A stretch of 64,000 bases of DNA from Saprospirales bacterium (lineage in GTDB: Bacteria > Bacteroidota > Bacteroidia > Chitinophagales > Saprospiraceae), in the NCBI GenBank assembly GCA_016703765.1, contig JADJBL010000009.1:111707-175706 (forward strand). Reading direction: 5' to 3'. Below, piece after piece: positions 27,199 through 36,094 of this stretch (its first letter is position 1; each line of letters opens with the position of its first letter). The notes beneath the pieces are model-generated. The model made no database searches, was not told the DNA's origin, and was given only the letters and a program-made list of their open reading frames with translations. A program made the translations under genes and the position numbers.

Positions 27199-28359
27199 AT
27201 GAAGCATTTTGCAGCTATAGCCTGGTGTCTTGTTTTATTTCTTCTGCCGATGCAGGGACAGGTGGTGAAAACGAACGAAAAAGGGGAAAAGATCATCGAA
27301 TACCCGGACGGCACCTGGAAACCCTTTGCGGAAGCCGGAACCGACGACCCCCTGGGCGTTCAGCCCAAGGAGGAAAACCAATGGTCGGAGCCCGACCCGG
27401 AAGAGGAAGGCCGGAAAAAAGCCATCCGCTACGCCGAACAACTCAGCGCAGATGCGGCACAACTGGAAAGCTACGCCATCGAGGCCCGCACCAACCGCCA
27501 ACTGCTGGAAGATGAATACGCGGATATGAAAGCGAGCCCGCAGGACTATCCGGGCAAGGAGGTGGCAGAAGTAGAACGCAGACTGAATGGACAAAAAGAG
27601 CGCGAAAACCTAGCCTTCGGCCTTTACCAGCATGCCATCCGCCTGGCCCAAAATGCCGAGAACATGATCTTCCTCAATACCAAAAAACGGGAGAAGGCCA
27701 TGAAAAAGCTGGAGATGGAAAAGGAGGAACTGGACCGGCAGATCGAACTCCTCGCGATCGTGGAAAAGCACAAGCCGCCTACTCCCCAAGTCGTGGCGGT
27801 CAAATCCTACAAAACCTACGACCCCTTAAAAGATACCCGGCTCAACCCGCCGGTTTTTCCTTGCACCTTTACCCACAACGAGGTCGACAGGTTCACGGGC
27901 AAATTGCGGCGCGACCTGCAACCGGTCCTCCTCTTTACCCATACGCCCAAAGACCTGCGCCCCTTTCTCCGCGACCGGGAGTACATCACCTGCAAGGGCT
28001 ATCTGGCCGACCTGTCCGACGGCCTGCTGTTCCTCTCTCTCGAATTTTCCATCGCCTCCAACAACGCGCCGGCTGCCTTCGGGGGGATACCCAACGGCAG
28101 CATCCTGAGCATTCTATTGATGAACAAGGAAAGCATCCGGCTCTTCAACTCAAAGTCCGACGCGGGTTATTACGACAGCGCTCAGGGGGTTTACATCTAC
28201 CGCTCTCAGTTCCAGATCAGCGGCATACAGGAAAAGGTGTTGCAGGCCGGGGAGATCGACCAGCTGCGCGTAATCTGGGCAACGGGCTACGAAGATTACG
28301 AGGTGTTTGAACTCGACTTTTTCCGCAACCAGATTAATTGTCTTCGGAATACAAATTAG
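27199..28359 (+). CDS. Secreted coiled-coil protein of unknown function
   Basis: 386 residues from ATG 27199 with a signal peptide (MKHFAAIAWCLVLFLLPMQG). The upstream in-frame start at 27166 adds residues that spoil the signal. After a short motif EKGEKIIEYPDGTWKPF, seen in many Bacteroidota exported proteins, residues 65-190 are highly charged helix (EVERRLNGQKERENLAFGL). The C-terminal half (about 215-385) is a globular beta-rich region (FTHNEVDRFTGKLRRDLQP, NGSILSILLMNKESIRLFNS). It stands alone behind a strong promoter. Family not recognised. Confidence 0.65.
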   Translation: MKHFAAIAWCLVLFLLPMQGQVVKTNEKGEKIIEYPDGTWKPFAEAGTDDPLGVQPKEENQWSEPDPEEEGRKKAIRYAEQLSADAAQLESYAIEARTNRQLLEDEYADMKASPQDYPGKEVAEVERRLNGQKERENLAFGLYQHAIRLAQNAENMIFLNTKKREKAMKKLEMEKEELDRQIELLAIVEKHKPPTPQVVAVKSYKTYDPLKDTRLNPPVFPCTFTHNEVDRFTGKLRRDLQPVLLFTHTPKDLRPFLRDREYITCKGYLADLSDGLLFLSLEFSIASNNAPAAFGGIPNGSILSILLMNKESIRLFNSKSDAGYYDSAQGVYIYRSQFQISGIQEKVLQAGEIDQLRVIWATGYEDYEVFELDFFRNQINCLRNTN

Positions 28360-28362
28360 TAA

Positions 28363-28428
28363 ACCGCAAAGACGCTAAGAACGCAAAGAATATTCGTGTT
28401 GTCTTTGCGTCCTTGGCGTCTTTGCGGT
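28363..28428. repeat. Inverted repeat, gcaaagacgctaag family
   Basis: Left arm accgcaaagacgctaagaac (28363-28382) and right arm gcgtctttgcggt (ending at 28428) form a long stem of about 25 bp with few mismatches around tattcgtgttg. A second member lies at 58121-58187. It is an intergenic palindrome of the type widespread in Bacteroidota genomes and may also end transcription. Confidence 0.75.
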
Positions 28429-28439
28429 AAAATTTTTGA

Positions 28440-29066
28440 ATGCATCAGATGGAACAGGACAGATCGGAAAACACCGCCCTTAGAATGCTGGGCCTCGAAC
28501 TCCCCACCGACCCGCGCTGGGTCAACTTGGCGGAAAAGGACCTGGAGGAGATCCTGACCGACCACGCGTATTGCGAGCAAAAGGCGGCTACTTCCTGCAT
28601 TACCCTCATTCAGCGCTATCCCGATAAGCGGGAAATGGTCGAGGCGCTCGCCCCGATCGTCACCGAGGAATGGGGGCATTTTCGCGCGGTGCTCCAGGAA
28701 CTGGCCCATCGAAAACTATCCCTGGGCTATCAGCGCCGGGATGAATACGTGAACGCCTTGCGCGATTTTATGAAAAAGGGAGGAAGCAGGGAGGAACGCC
28801 TGCTGGAGGAATTGATGGTCTTCGCCCTGATCGAGGCCCGTAGTTGCGAACGCTTTCGCCTTTTATCTCTTTACTTGAACGAAGACTCGCTCAAAAGCTT
28901 CTACCACCGTTTTATGGTATCGGAAGCGGGGCACTACCGCTTGTTTATCGACCTGGCCAAATTGTATTTCCCCGAAGAGATGGTAAAAGAGCGCTGGAAG
29001 GAATTCCTGGCCAAAGAAGCCCAGATCATGAAGGACCTGGAGCTAAGGGGCGACCGGATACACTGA
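28440..29066 (+). CDS. miaE: tRNA-(ms[2]io[6]A)-hydroxylase
   Basis: 208 residues. A ferritin-like di-iron monooxygenase that hydroxylates the isopentenyl side chain of ms2i6A37 in tRNA. Iron-binding helices carry DHAYCEQKAATS (first Glu), EEWGHFRAVL (Glu and His), LEELMVFALIEARSCERF (Glu pair) and SEAGHYRLF (Glu and His), the EX28-30EXXH pattern repeated twice. Length is typical. ATG 28449 is an alternative start. It is flanked by a palindrome upstream and a convergent gene one base downstream. Confidence 0.92.
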   Translation: MHQMEQDRSENTALRMLGLELPTDPRWVNLAEKDLEEILTDHAYCEQKAATSCITLIQRYPDKREMVEALAPIVTEEWGHFRAVLQELAHRKLSLGYQRRDEYVNALRDFMKKGGSREERLLEELMVFALIEARSCERFRLLSLYLNEDSLKSFYHRFMVSEAGHYRLFIDLAKLYFPEEMVKERWKEFLAKEAQIMKDLELRGDRIH

Positions 29067-29067
29067 G

Positions 29068-29994
29068 CTATTGCTTCTTCCTTCCCAGAATATCCACCCC
29101 GTCGTCGCCATCAAGGACCGGAAAGGGGCGCGGCGGTTCATCCATGATGGTGTTTTCGAGCATGGAGATGTTCTTCCAAATCCCGTCGACCAACTGGTAA
29201 CCTTCATAACTCCCGTCGGGGATCTTCGTGGCGCCCTGCCCTTCGTAAAACCCGCCGACTTCCACCAGATGGTCCACCACCACCATTTCCATCAGAGGGT
29301 CGTAGTTGCATTTTACAGAAGCCTCTGCCGTGTATTCAAAAAGCAGCCGGTTGCGAACTTTCACCCCTCCTTCCTTTTCTTCGTTGAAAAAGACCGGGGC
29401 GCCGAACTGCGGCTTCCCGTCCGGAAAGCTCAGCACGTCGATCACCTTTCTTTTATTGAAAAAAGAGAAGGCGTCGTATCCGAACAACAGGTATTTCTTT
29501 CCCTGCGGCGTATCGAAGGACTTGACTCCGTAATACAGTGCGCCATACCATTTATCGGCCGGCAGGACCTCGTATTCCACCTCCTCCACGTCGAAAGAGC
29601 GGTCGATCAGGGGAAAGAGTTGCAATTCCCCGGTGTTCATCTGGATGGCGCCGAAATACCGGTATTCGTCGACATCGACATACAATTGCCAGGTGAAGAC
29701 CCGGAACGTGCTGTCCTCGGGATATTGAATGGAAATGGATTGGGCGCGGCTGAAGGGATATTGAAAGGAATTGGGCGTCTTGAGCGCCTGCACCAGGGTG
29801 GGGATCATCTTCTTGGTGGCCCCGAAGCGGTTTTCCGGAAAGGAATCGTTGATGATGGCAAAAGACAGCAGGGAAATGGTGTCTTCCCACTCTTTCAACT
29901 TCGGCAGATCAGCCTCGGCTATCGCGGGCTTCTGGCCCTGCAACACAGGGGAAAGAAGCATAAAGGCCAACAGGCCGCTGATTAGAATCCTCAT
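29068..29994 (-). CDS. Secreted protein of unknown function
   Basis: 308 residues. Signal peptide MRILISGLLAFMLLSPVLQG, then Q. The mature part starts with helical sequence (LPKLKEWEDTISLLSFAII) and continues as a beta-rich globular region (RVFTWQLYVDVDEYRYFGAI, KYLLFGYDAFSFFNKRKVID). Its C-terminus binds no visible membrane or T9SS signal. The phrase YYGVKSFDTPQGKKYLLFGY and spacing look like a Bacteroidota-specific family, which I cannot name. It converges with miaE and stands upstream of the VWA gene in the opposite reading sense. Confidence 0.65.
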   Translation of the reverse strand: MRILISGLLAFMLLSPVLQGQKPAIAEADLPKLKEWEDTISLLSFAIINDSFPENRFGATKKMIPTLVQALKTPNSFQYPFSRAQSISIQYPEDSTFRVFTWQLYVDVDEYRYFGAIQMNTGELQLFPLIDRSFDVEEVEYEVLPADKWYGALYYGVKSFDTPQGKKYLLFGYDAFSFFNKRKVIDVLSFPDGKPQFGAPVFFNEEKEGGVKVRNRLLFEYTAEASVKCNYDPLMEMVVVDHLVEVGGFYEGQGATKIPDGSYEGYQLVDGIWKNISMLENTIMDEPPRPFPVLDGDDGVDILGRKKQ

Positions 29995-30043
29995 GTATTG
30001 GAATTTACCTGGGCTAAACGCCGCACCCAGCCTTTTTGGTATC

Positions 30044-30063
30044 AGACGCGATAAATCGCGTCT
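30044..30063. repeat. REP-like palindrome agacgcgat-aa-atcgcgtct
   Basis: A perfect 9-bp stem with a 2-base centre, followed by ctac. It sits directly after the stop codon of the VWA gene. This sequence type is a common extragenic palindrome in several bacterial phyla. Confidence 0.7.
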
Positions 30064-31161
30064 CTACTTGCGTTTGCGCTTATTATCCTTATAATCCATC
30101 AAAATGAATTCGCCCAGGCCGTCGAGGCTGCTGTAAAAGGCTTTGCCTGCGTTTGCGCGGGTAAACTGGTCGACGAAGCGCACGAGGTAGGGGTCTTGTG
30201 CGATCATGAAGGTGGTGATCGGGATTTGCAGCTTGCGGCAGCGCGTGGCCAGGGTCAGGGTGCGGTTGACGATCATGCGATCCAGGCCAAAGCTGTTTTT
30301 GTAGTATTTTTTTCCTTTTTTGATACAGGTCGGCTTGCCGTCGGTGATCATGAAGACCTGCTTGTTGGGGTTCCGCCGGCGGCGGAGCAGGTCCATGGCC
30401 AGTTCGAGGCCGGCGACGGTATTGGTATGATAGGGGCCCACCTGGAGGTAGGGCAGGTCTTTAATCTCGATCTCCCAGGCGTCGTCGCCGAATACGATGA
30501 TGTCGAGGGTATCCTTGGGGTAGCGGGTGGTGATGAGTTCCGCCAGGGCCATGGCCACTTTTTTGGCGGGGGTGATCCGGTCTTCTCCGTACAGGATCAT
30601 GGAATGGGAGATATCGATCATCAGGACCGTGCTCATCTGGGCCTGGTAATAGGTTTCATACACCTCCAGGTCTTCCTGTGTCAACTGAAAATCTTCGATC
30701 CCGTGGTTGATCTGGGCGTTGCGCAGCGATTCGGACACCGCGAGGTTGTCGAGCGTGTCGCCGAATTCGAAGGGCCGCAGTTCAGCGGTTTTTTCGTCGC
30801 CCCGGCCGGTAACCCTGGTGTTGTGCTGGCCTCGCGAGGTTTTCTTCAACTGCCCGAACACATCTTCCAGCGCCTTGCGCCGGATGGCGACTTCCATTTT
30901 GGCGCTGGGTATGAATCCGCCGCCGCCATCGCCCCCTTCCTGCCGGATATACCCCTTGTCGATGAGGTCCTGAATGAAGTCCGCCATGCCGTAGTTCTCG
31001 TCCGTCAGGTTATACTCCTTGTCCAGTTCGGTAAGCCAGGAAAGCGCTTCGCTCACATCTCCCGAGGTGTACACGAGCAACTCCTGAAACACCTTCAACA
31101 GTTTGTCGAAGGTCGATTGGGAGCCGAAGTCCTTGTATTCGGAAAAGCGAAGACCGATCAT
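30064..31161 (-). CDS. VWA-domain protein with intact MIDAS motif
   Basis: 365 residues, cytoplasmic (no signal peptide). The N-terminal 180 residues are helical and include FIQDLIDKGYIRQEG and a Gly-rich patch (GGDGGGGF). The C-terminal von Willebrand A domain has the metal-ion site DISHS at about 190 (MLIDISHSMILYG), a Thr in TPAKKVAMALAELI and a later ITDGKPT. Such cytoplasmic VWA proteins usually act with a MoxR-type AAA ATPase as chaperones, but no AAA gene lies next to it here. Product function is inferred at family level only. Confidence 0.8.
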   Translation of the reverse strand: MIGLRFSEYKDFGSQSTFDKLLKVFQELLVYTSGDVSEALSWLTELDKEYNLTDENYGMADFIQDLIDKGYIRQEGGDGGGGFIPSAKMEVAIRRKALEDVFGQLKKTSRGQHNTRVTGRGDEKTAELRPFEFGDTLDNLAVSESLRNAQINHGIEDFQLTQEDLEVYETYYQAQMSTVLMIDISHSMILYGEDRITPAKKVAMALAELITTRYPKDTLDIIVFGDDAWEIEIKDLPYLQVGPYHTNTVAGLELAMDLLRRRRNPNKQVFMITDGKPTCIKKGKKYYKNSFGLDRMIVNRTLTLATRCRKLQIPITTFMIAQDPYLVRFVDQFTRANAGKAFYSSLDGLGEFILMDYKDNKRKRK

Positions 31162-31170
31162 ATTATGAAG

Positions 31171-31240
31171 GTATTAAGTTATTAAGGTAATAAGTTTTTG
31201 ATTGGCGCATCAATAACTTATTACCTTAATAACTCAAAAA
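31171..31240. repeat. AT-rich inverted repeat (ttaataagttatt family)
   Basis: Left arm ttattaaggtaataag, loop containing gattggcgcatc, right arm cttattaccttaataa: a perfect 16-bp stem. Lies between the VWA gene and the redoxin gene on the minus strand. Confidence 0.75.
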
Positions 31241-31774
31241 CTATACTGTGCAACAATTGGCCAGCATCTCGTAATCCGGCCGGTCGGATGACAGTTTGTG
31301 AATAAATTTCTCGCGCACTTCTCCATCCTGGAGCACAAAAATGCCGGGCATCTGGAATCCGTCGCCGAGTTGGGGGCCTGTGCCGTAGCCGTCGAGGATG
31401 CCGGTGGCAAAACCGCGCATCCAGACCTGAAGCCCGTACAACTGGGTGAAATTGCCCTTGGTGAGCCCGAAGGAAGCGTAATAGCGACAAGCAGGGTCGC
31501 TGACATGGACGGCGTCTCCGATCTCGTATTTTTGGAAATACTTTTCCGCTACCTCGTTTTCCGCCATGTGGACAAACACGATCCGGACGCCTTTTTCCTC
31601 GATCGCCCTTCTTTTTTCGGAAATATCCGTAAGGGCTTCCCGGCAAAAAACGCAGCCGAAGTGCCGGAGAAAAACCAGCAACAAGGGATAACGGAGGGAC
31701 AAATCGTACACCGATTCACCGGTATTGGCGACCATTTCTTTCATCACCTCCCCGATAGGCGCAGTCGTCGGCAT
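31241..31774 (-). CDS. Peroxiredoxin-like (AhpC/TSA-type) thioredoxin-fold protein
   Basis: 177 residues. Thioredoxin-fold protein with a CVFC active-site motif in LLLVFLRHFGCVFCREALTD (about 33-46) and the later PGIFVLQDGEVREKF strand with a cis-Pro region. This is the pattern of PRXL2/AhpC-TSA_2 proteins, likely reducing peroxides or disulphides in the cytoplasm. There is no signal peptide. A pair of Cys at the end (NCCTV) is unusual and could form a resolving site. Flanked on both sides by AT palindromes, so it is probably monocistronic. Confidence 0.8.
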   Translation of the reverse strand: MPTTAPIGEVMKEMVANTGESVYDLSLRYPLLLVFLRHFGCVFCREALTDISEKRRAIEEKGVRIVFVHMAENEVAEKYFQKYEIGDAVHVSDPACRYYASFGLTKGNFTQLYGLQVWMRGFATGILDGYGTGPQLGDGFQMPGIFVLQDGEVREKFIHKLSSDRPDYEMLANCCTV

Positions 31775-31830
31775 AAGGGCGCTAATTTTTGGTCAGTAGA
31801 ATGCAAACAACAAGCCGTTGGTAAAGTTTT

Positions 31831-31884
31831 TGAGTTAATAAGGTAATAAGTTATTGATCCATTAATCAATAACTTATTAACTCA
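31831..31884. repeat. AT-rich inverted repeat (ttaataagttatt family)
   Basis: Left arm tgagttaataaggtaataag and ttattgat, right arm atcaataacttattaactca. Separates mdh from the redoxin gene on the minus strand. Confidence 0.75.
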
Positions 31885-31899
31885 TAAACTTAATACCTC

Positions 31900-32832
31900 C
31901 TACAAAGCCATCCCGTTATACACCTCAATCACCTGCCTCACATGTCCGGCGGATTCCTGGAGCATTTTCATTTCGTCGGGTTGGAGCTTGAGCTCGATGA
32001 TCTGCTCGATACCGTTTTTGCCCAGCTTGACGGGCACGCCGAGGAATATGTCGTTCAGGCCGTATTGGCCGTTGAGCAGGACGCAGCAGGGGAAGATGCG
32101 GTGCTCGTCGCGAACGATGGATTCGACCATCTGTGCAGCAGCGGCGCCGGGGGCATACCAGGCGGAGGTGCCCATGAGTTGGACCAATTCACCGCCACCT
32201 ACCTTGGTGCGTTCGGCGATCTTGTCGATGGTGGCGCGGTCGAGTAATTCCGTCACCGGAATACCGGAAACCGTGGTATAGCGGGGGAGGGGGACCATCG
32301 TATCTCCGTGGCCGCCGAGCAGCATAGCCTGGATGTCCTTAGGGGATATCTGCAGGGCTTCGGCCAGGAAAGCGCGGTAGCGGGCGGTGTCCAGAATGCC
32401 CGCCATCCCGAATACCCGGCTGCTGTCGAGTTTGGAGGTGCGGTAGGCCGCGAGGGTCATCACGTCGAGGGGGTTGGAAACCACGATGATGATGGGGTTC
32501 TCGGAGTGCTTCAGGATGCTTTCGGTGACCAGGTTGACGATCTTGGCGTTGGTGGAGATCAGGTCGTCGCGGCTCATGCCGGGCTTGCGGGGCACGCCTG
32601 CCGTGATGACGACGATATCGGAGCCCGCCGTGTCCTCGTAGTTATCGGAGCCCTGCAGAAAGGTGCTGTAATTGTCGATCGGCGCCTGTTGCCACATGTC
32701 GAGGGCTTTTCCCCGGGCGAGATTGCCCACGATGTCGACCAATACGACCTCCTTTACGATGTCTTTATGTGCCAGTACGCTGGCGCAGGTTGCGCCTACG
32801 TTGCCAGCGCCAACTACGGTTACTTTACGCAT
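31900..32832 (-). CDS. mdh: Malate dehydrogenase (LDH-like type)
   Basis: 310 residues. Converts malate and NAD+ to oxaloacetate in the TCA cycle. It starts with the Rossmann motif KVTVVGAGNVGATCA. The substrate loop GVPRKPGMSRDDLI has the Arg that marks malate specificity over lactate. Other landmarks are NPLDVMTLAA, catalytic His in GGHGDTMVPLPRYTTVSG and the typical IPCCVLLNGQYGLNDIFLGV. Length matches the tetrameric MDH of Bacteroidota and Chloroflexi. It is monocistronic, bounded by palindromes on both sides. Confidence 0.96.
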   Translation of the reverse strand: MRKVTVVGAGNVGATCASVLAHKDIVKEVVLVDIVGNLARGKALDMWQQAPIDNYSTFLQGSDNYEDTAGSDIVVITAGVPRKPGMSRDDLISTNAKIVNLVTESILKHSENPIIIVVSNPLDVMTLAAYRTSKLDSSRVFGMAGILDTARYRAFLAEALQISPKDIQAMLLGGHGDTMVPLPRYTTVSGIPVTELLDRATIDKIAERTKVGGGELVQLMGTSAWYAPGAAAAQMVESIVRDEHRIFPCCVLLNGQYGLNDIFLGVPVKLGKNGIEQIIELKLQPDEMKMLQESAGHVRQVIEVYNGMAL

Positions 32833-32874
32833 GGTATAGATAATTTATGTTTTGTAAAAAAAAGATCAAATTTT

Positions 32875-32932
32875 GATGAGACCCGGCGAAGCCGGGTCTC
32901 ATCATCACGAATGGGGTGCGGGCGCAGCCCGC
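32875..32932. repeat. Two GC-rich palindromes upstream of mdh
   Basis: First: a perfect 13-bp stem gatgagacccggc, loop gaa, gccgggtctcatc (32875-32903). Second: gcgggc-gca-gcccgc (32918-32932). Both are REP-like. They lie in the 303-base divergent spacer between mdh and the M43 protease gene; no T tract follows either, so terminator activity is uncertain. Confidence 0.75.
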
Positions 32933-33069
32933 GCGGAATTTGGAAGTTATCTGACATTTCCGCTTTAAATAAAAATTGCGCTGCAAAAGTAGGCTTTTTT
33001 TGTATGGGGAAGAAACACGGACTTTGAAAATGGTGTTTATTCTCTTGGCGGAGATAAGTTTAGCCCTCC

Positions 33070-33100
33070 TTTGGAATCTGAGGGTTTGGTTCTATTTTTG
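33070..33100 (+). promoter_or_regulatory. Consensus Bacteroidota promoter of the M43 protease gene
   Basis: TTTG at 33070-33073, exactly 19 bases, then TAttTTTG at 33093-33100. This is the best promoter match in the window. Expected start of transcription is near 33107, giving a leader of about 29 nt. Confidence 0.75.
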
Positions 33101-33135
33101 CCCATCCTTAAGAATCATTCATTAAATATTTAACA

Positions 33136-34662
33136 ATGATCGTACGTATTTCTACCCTCTTGTTCATGTTGGCTTTGCCGATCCTCCTGCTCGGACAGAC
33201 TCGCGGCGTTTGCGGTTTCGACAGCGACAAGGCTTTTGGTCAAAACATTCAGGAACTCAAAAAATGGGTTGCAGAAGGCAACCTCTCTACCCGCGGAAAC
33301 GTCGTGACCTACGTCCCTGTGAAATTTCACATCATCTCCAAAAACGATGGCTCCAAAGGCCTGAGCGAACAGGTCGTATTGGACGCTTTATGCCACTTGA
33401 ACGAAGAATACGCCGATCAGGACATCCAGTTTTACATCTACGGAGGCATTAAGTATATCAAAAACGACCTGGCTTACAACAACCCCGGAGACGCCGAACT
33501 GGTCCTCCAGGGAAACAAGGACAGCAAGGCCATGAACATCTTTATGGGCCTGAATGCCAACCCTCCGGGCGGAGGTATCCCCGGTGGTACTACCCTTGGA
33601 TATTTTGCCGGTTCTCCCTCTCAGGACTGGATCATCATCAAAAATTCGGAGGTCAATGGTTTTGCCTCGACCATCCCCCACGAAGTAGGCCACTATTTCA
33701 ACCTCGATCACCCCTTCAACGGTTGGGACTGTACAGCATGGACGGAGGCCGAGCACGGAAACCCGGTATCCTCCCTCATGTCGCCCTGTGACCCTTCAGT
33801 CCCTAATGAATTTGCCAACGGCGACAATTGCCAGGTAGCCGGAGATTTCCTCTGCGATACCCCTGCGGATTATAACCTGGGCTATTTTGACGGAAATGAT
33901 TGCAACTATACGGGCAACTGCAAGGATCCCAACGGAGATCAGATGCAACCCGATGAGGATAACTTTATGGGGTACTTCAACGGCTGTGCCGATTATTTTT
34001 TCTCCGGCCAGCAAAAACAGATCATCGCCGCACGCCTGCTCCAGCGCACCAACCTGGAAACCGACTTTATCCCGTCTTCCGTCTCGATCGATGGCACGAC
34101 CACCCTGGTTCAGCCCGCCGATAATTCCACCACCCCTGCCTACAACAACGTGGCCTTCGAATGGACCCCGGTAGCCGGCGCCAACCAATACCTGCTGGAG
34201 GTCGACCTGTCCAACGGTTTTTCCGTTGACCCGCAGCGCATCATGGTCTGGGGTACCTACAAAGTGGTGCAGGGCCTCATCGCTAATAAGAAATACTATT
34301 GGAGGGTTCGTCCTTTCAATGCCTACAATACCTGCGCGCCCAAATCGCCGATTTCGGATTTTACTACCGGAACGGCCATTTCCACCGTCGAGCCTCCCTA
34401 TGTCACCAACTGGAGCGTGCGGCCCAACCCGGTTTCCGCCGGACAGAGCCTCCAGCTGGAAATGAATACGCGGGAGTCTTTCGAGGCTAGCGTCGAGTTG
34501 CGCAACCTCAACGGCCAAACGCTGCAAACCATGCAGGCCGGTTTTTCCGCAGGCAATAGCACCCTGGAAATTCCGACTTCCGGCCTCGCAAACGGCATTT
34601 ACATTCTCACCGTGCAGAGTAGCGAGGGAATACTCAATGAGCGGATTGTGATCGCCCATTGA
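33136..34662 (+). CDS. T9SS-secreted M43 (cytophagalysin-type) zinc metalloprotease
   Basis: 508 residues. Signal peptide (1-21, MIVRISTLLFMLALPILLLG). Protease domain about 45-325: zinc site HEVGHYFNLDH at about 182-192, with Asn where most M43 enzymes have Gly, and the downstream Met-turn region DNFMGYFNGC. Paired Cys are spread through it (CDPSVPNEF, GDNCQVAGDFLCDTPADY), as in pappalysin relatives. A fibronectin-III-like domain follows (NVAFEWTPVAGANQYLLEV). The last 85 residues are a T9SS type A sorting domain (VRPNPVSAGQSLQLEM to NERIVIAH). It is an extracellular protein-degrading enzyme. Confidence 0.9.
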   Translation: MIVRISTLLFMLALPILLLGQTRGVCGFDSDKAFGQNIQELKKWVAEGNLSTRGNVVTYVPVKFHIISKNDGSKGLSEQVVLDALCHLNEEYADQDIQFYIYGGIKYIKNDLAYNNPGDAELVLQGNKDSKAMNIFMGLNANPPGGGIPGGTTLGYFAGSPSQDWIIIKNSEVNGFASTIPHEVGHYFNLDHPFNGWDCTAWTEAEHGNPVSSLMSPCDPSVPNEFANGDNCQVAGDFLCDTPADYNLGYFDGNDCNYTGNCKDPNGDQMQPDEDNFMGYFNGCADYFFSGQQKQIIAARLLQRTNLETDFIPSSVSIDGTTTLVQPADNSTTPAYNNVAFEWTPVAGANQYLLEVDLSNGFSVDPQRIMVWGTYKVVQGLIANKKYYWRVRPFNAYNTCAPKSPISDFTTGTAISTVEPPYVTNWSVRPNPVSAGQSLQLEMNTRESFEASVELRNLNGQTLQTMQAGFSAGNSTLEIPTSGLANGIYILTVQSSEGILNERIVIAH

Positions 34663-34726
34663 TAAGTTGATGAGGTAATAAGTTAATAAGTTATTGAGCA
34701 ATAACTTATTAACTTATTGTCTTATT
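34661..34726. repeat. AT-rich inverted repeat (ttaataagttatt family) at convergent ends
   Basis: Left arm gaggtaataagttaataagttattg and right arm aataacttattaacttattg pair over about 20 bases around agc. It ends both the M43 gene and the queA-xseA-xseB operon, which converge here. Confidence 0.7.
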
Positions 34727-34919
34727 CACTTTCTCCCAGGTCGATATTCCTCAATAGTTTCTCTACTTCCTCCTCCGTGCCGCGCAGCTTTTCCTTGCAG
34801 AATTGCACCAGTTCGGCAGCCCGTTTCACTTTTAAGCTCATTTCTTCCATCGGTACCTTTCCTTCCTGCAACTGCTGGAGGATGTTCTTCAATTCCGACA
34901 GGGCTTCGTCGTAGGTCAT
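34722..34919 (-). CDS. xseB: Exodeoxyribonuclease VII small subunit
   Basis: 65 residues, of the usual length. Recognised by the XseB signature MTYDEALSELKNILQQLQEG with VPMEEMSLKVKRAAELVQFC. Several small subunits wrap the XseA coiled coil to make the ExoVII nuclease that degrades single-stranded DNA in repair. Start codon overlaps the xseA stop by four bases (ATGA), so expression is coupled. Confidence 0.93.
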   Translation of the reverse strand: MTYDEALSELKNILQQLQEGKVPMEEMSLKVKRAAELVQFCKEKLRGTEEEVEKLLRNIDLGESE

Positions 34920-36088
34920 GGCTTGGGTATTATTTTCTGAATGGTACTATCGGCGGCGCCGTCCTTAAGATGGATCCTCACCTGCTCGTCTTTGCCAATT
35001 TGCAAGATAGAGTTTATACCCTTGCCGTCGCGGGTGATATAGGCATACCCTCGGTCGAGCGCCCTTTGAGGGTCCAGGAGCTCGCATTGGGCAGCGAGTA
35101 GATCGAGGTGTTGGGCCTCGCGTTGCAGGCGGATCCGGATTGCGCTCTGCAATTGCTGTTCCAGCAGAGGCAGTTGTTGATTGCGTATCTGAAACAGGGC
35201 TGTCTGGCCGATGCGACTTCCCGCCTGAACTACTTCCGATTCAAAGCGCGCGTTGTGGTCGATCAGGTATTCTGCTACGGCGGTGGGGGTTTTGAGGGAG
35301 GTATGCGCCACCAGATCGGCCACGGTTTCGTCGATTTCGTGCCCGATCCCGGTGAAAAACGGCAGCGGGCAGTGGGCGATGCTCCTGCAAAGCTCCAATT
35401 GATCGAAAGCAGCCAGGTCGAGCCGCGAGCCCCCGCCCCGAAGCAGGACTACACAGTCGAACGCATCGCGGCGGGCGTCGATCGCCCGTAGCCGCTCCAG
35501 CATTTCGGGCTCCACCCTCGGACCCTGGACCGCAGTGGGAAACAAACTCGCAAGAAAACGGTATCCGTATGGATTTTGGCGCAGCTGATCCAGAAAATCC
35601 TGGAGTCCGGCCGCTTCGGGAGAAGAAAGCACCGCGATCCGCTGGATGACAGGGGGAAGGGGAATGGCCCCATTCATCTGCAGCAGGCCCTCTTCGCCGA
35701 GCTGCTGGACGGCTTCGCGGCGCCTGATCTCCAGCTTTCCGATGGAGAAGGCCGGATCGATCTGTTCGATATGGTATTGGAGTCCGAAGCGCTCATCGAA
35801 TGCCACCCTGACCTGCACCAGCACTTCGAGCCCTTCCCGCAGTACCTCGTCCAGCGCCCCGCCCAATTGACGGCGAAGCGCCTGGTGTTGCCGTTGCCAG
35901 AGCACGGCATCGGCCCTGGCCAGCACCTGATCTTGTTCCCCGTCTTTTTGTACCAGCTGGATATAAAAATGCCCCCGCGAAACATTCACCTGGAAAATTT
36001 CGCATTGCACCCAGACCGGCTCCGAGAAGTTTAAACTGACGACCCGGCGGATGAATTCGTTGAGCTCGAATAAGGTAAATCGTTGCAC
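34916..36088 (-). CDS. xseA: Exodeoxyribonuclease VII large subunit
   Basis: 390 residues. N-terminal OB fold (FTLFELNEFIRRVVSLNFSE to SRGHFYIQLVQKDG) binds DNA. The catalytic core holds IAVLSSPEAAGLQDFLDQL, VVLLRGGGSRLDLAAFD and FFTGIGHEIDETVADLVAHT. A short coiled-coil tail (about 280-350) should contact XseB, and the C-terminus RALDRGYAYITRDGKGI is typical. Its length is slightly short compared with Proteobacterial XseA (about 450) because the coiled coil is reduced, as in other Bacteroidota. It follows queA by 6 bases. Confidence 0.95.
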   Translation of the reverse strand: MQRFTLFELNEFIRRVVSLNFSEPVWVQCEIFQVNVSRGHFYIQLVQKDGEQDQVLARADAVLWQRQHQALRRQLGGALDEVLREGLEVLVQVRVAFDERFGLQYHIEQIDPAFSIGKLEIRRREAVQQLGEEGLLQMNGAIPLPPVIQRIAVLSSPEAAGLQDFLDQLRQNPYGYRFLASLFPTAVQGPRVEPEMLERLRAIDARRDAFDCVVLLRGGGSRLDLAAFDQLELCRSIAHCPLPFFTGIGHEIDETVADLVAHTSLKTPTAVAEYLIDHNARFESEVVQAGSRIGQTALFQIRNQQLPLLEQQLQSAIRIRLQREAQHLDLLAAQCELLDPQRALDRGYAYITRDGKGINSILQIGKDEQVRIHLKDGAADSTIQKIIPKP

Positions 36089-36094
36089 CCTACA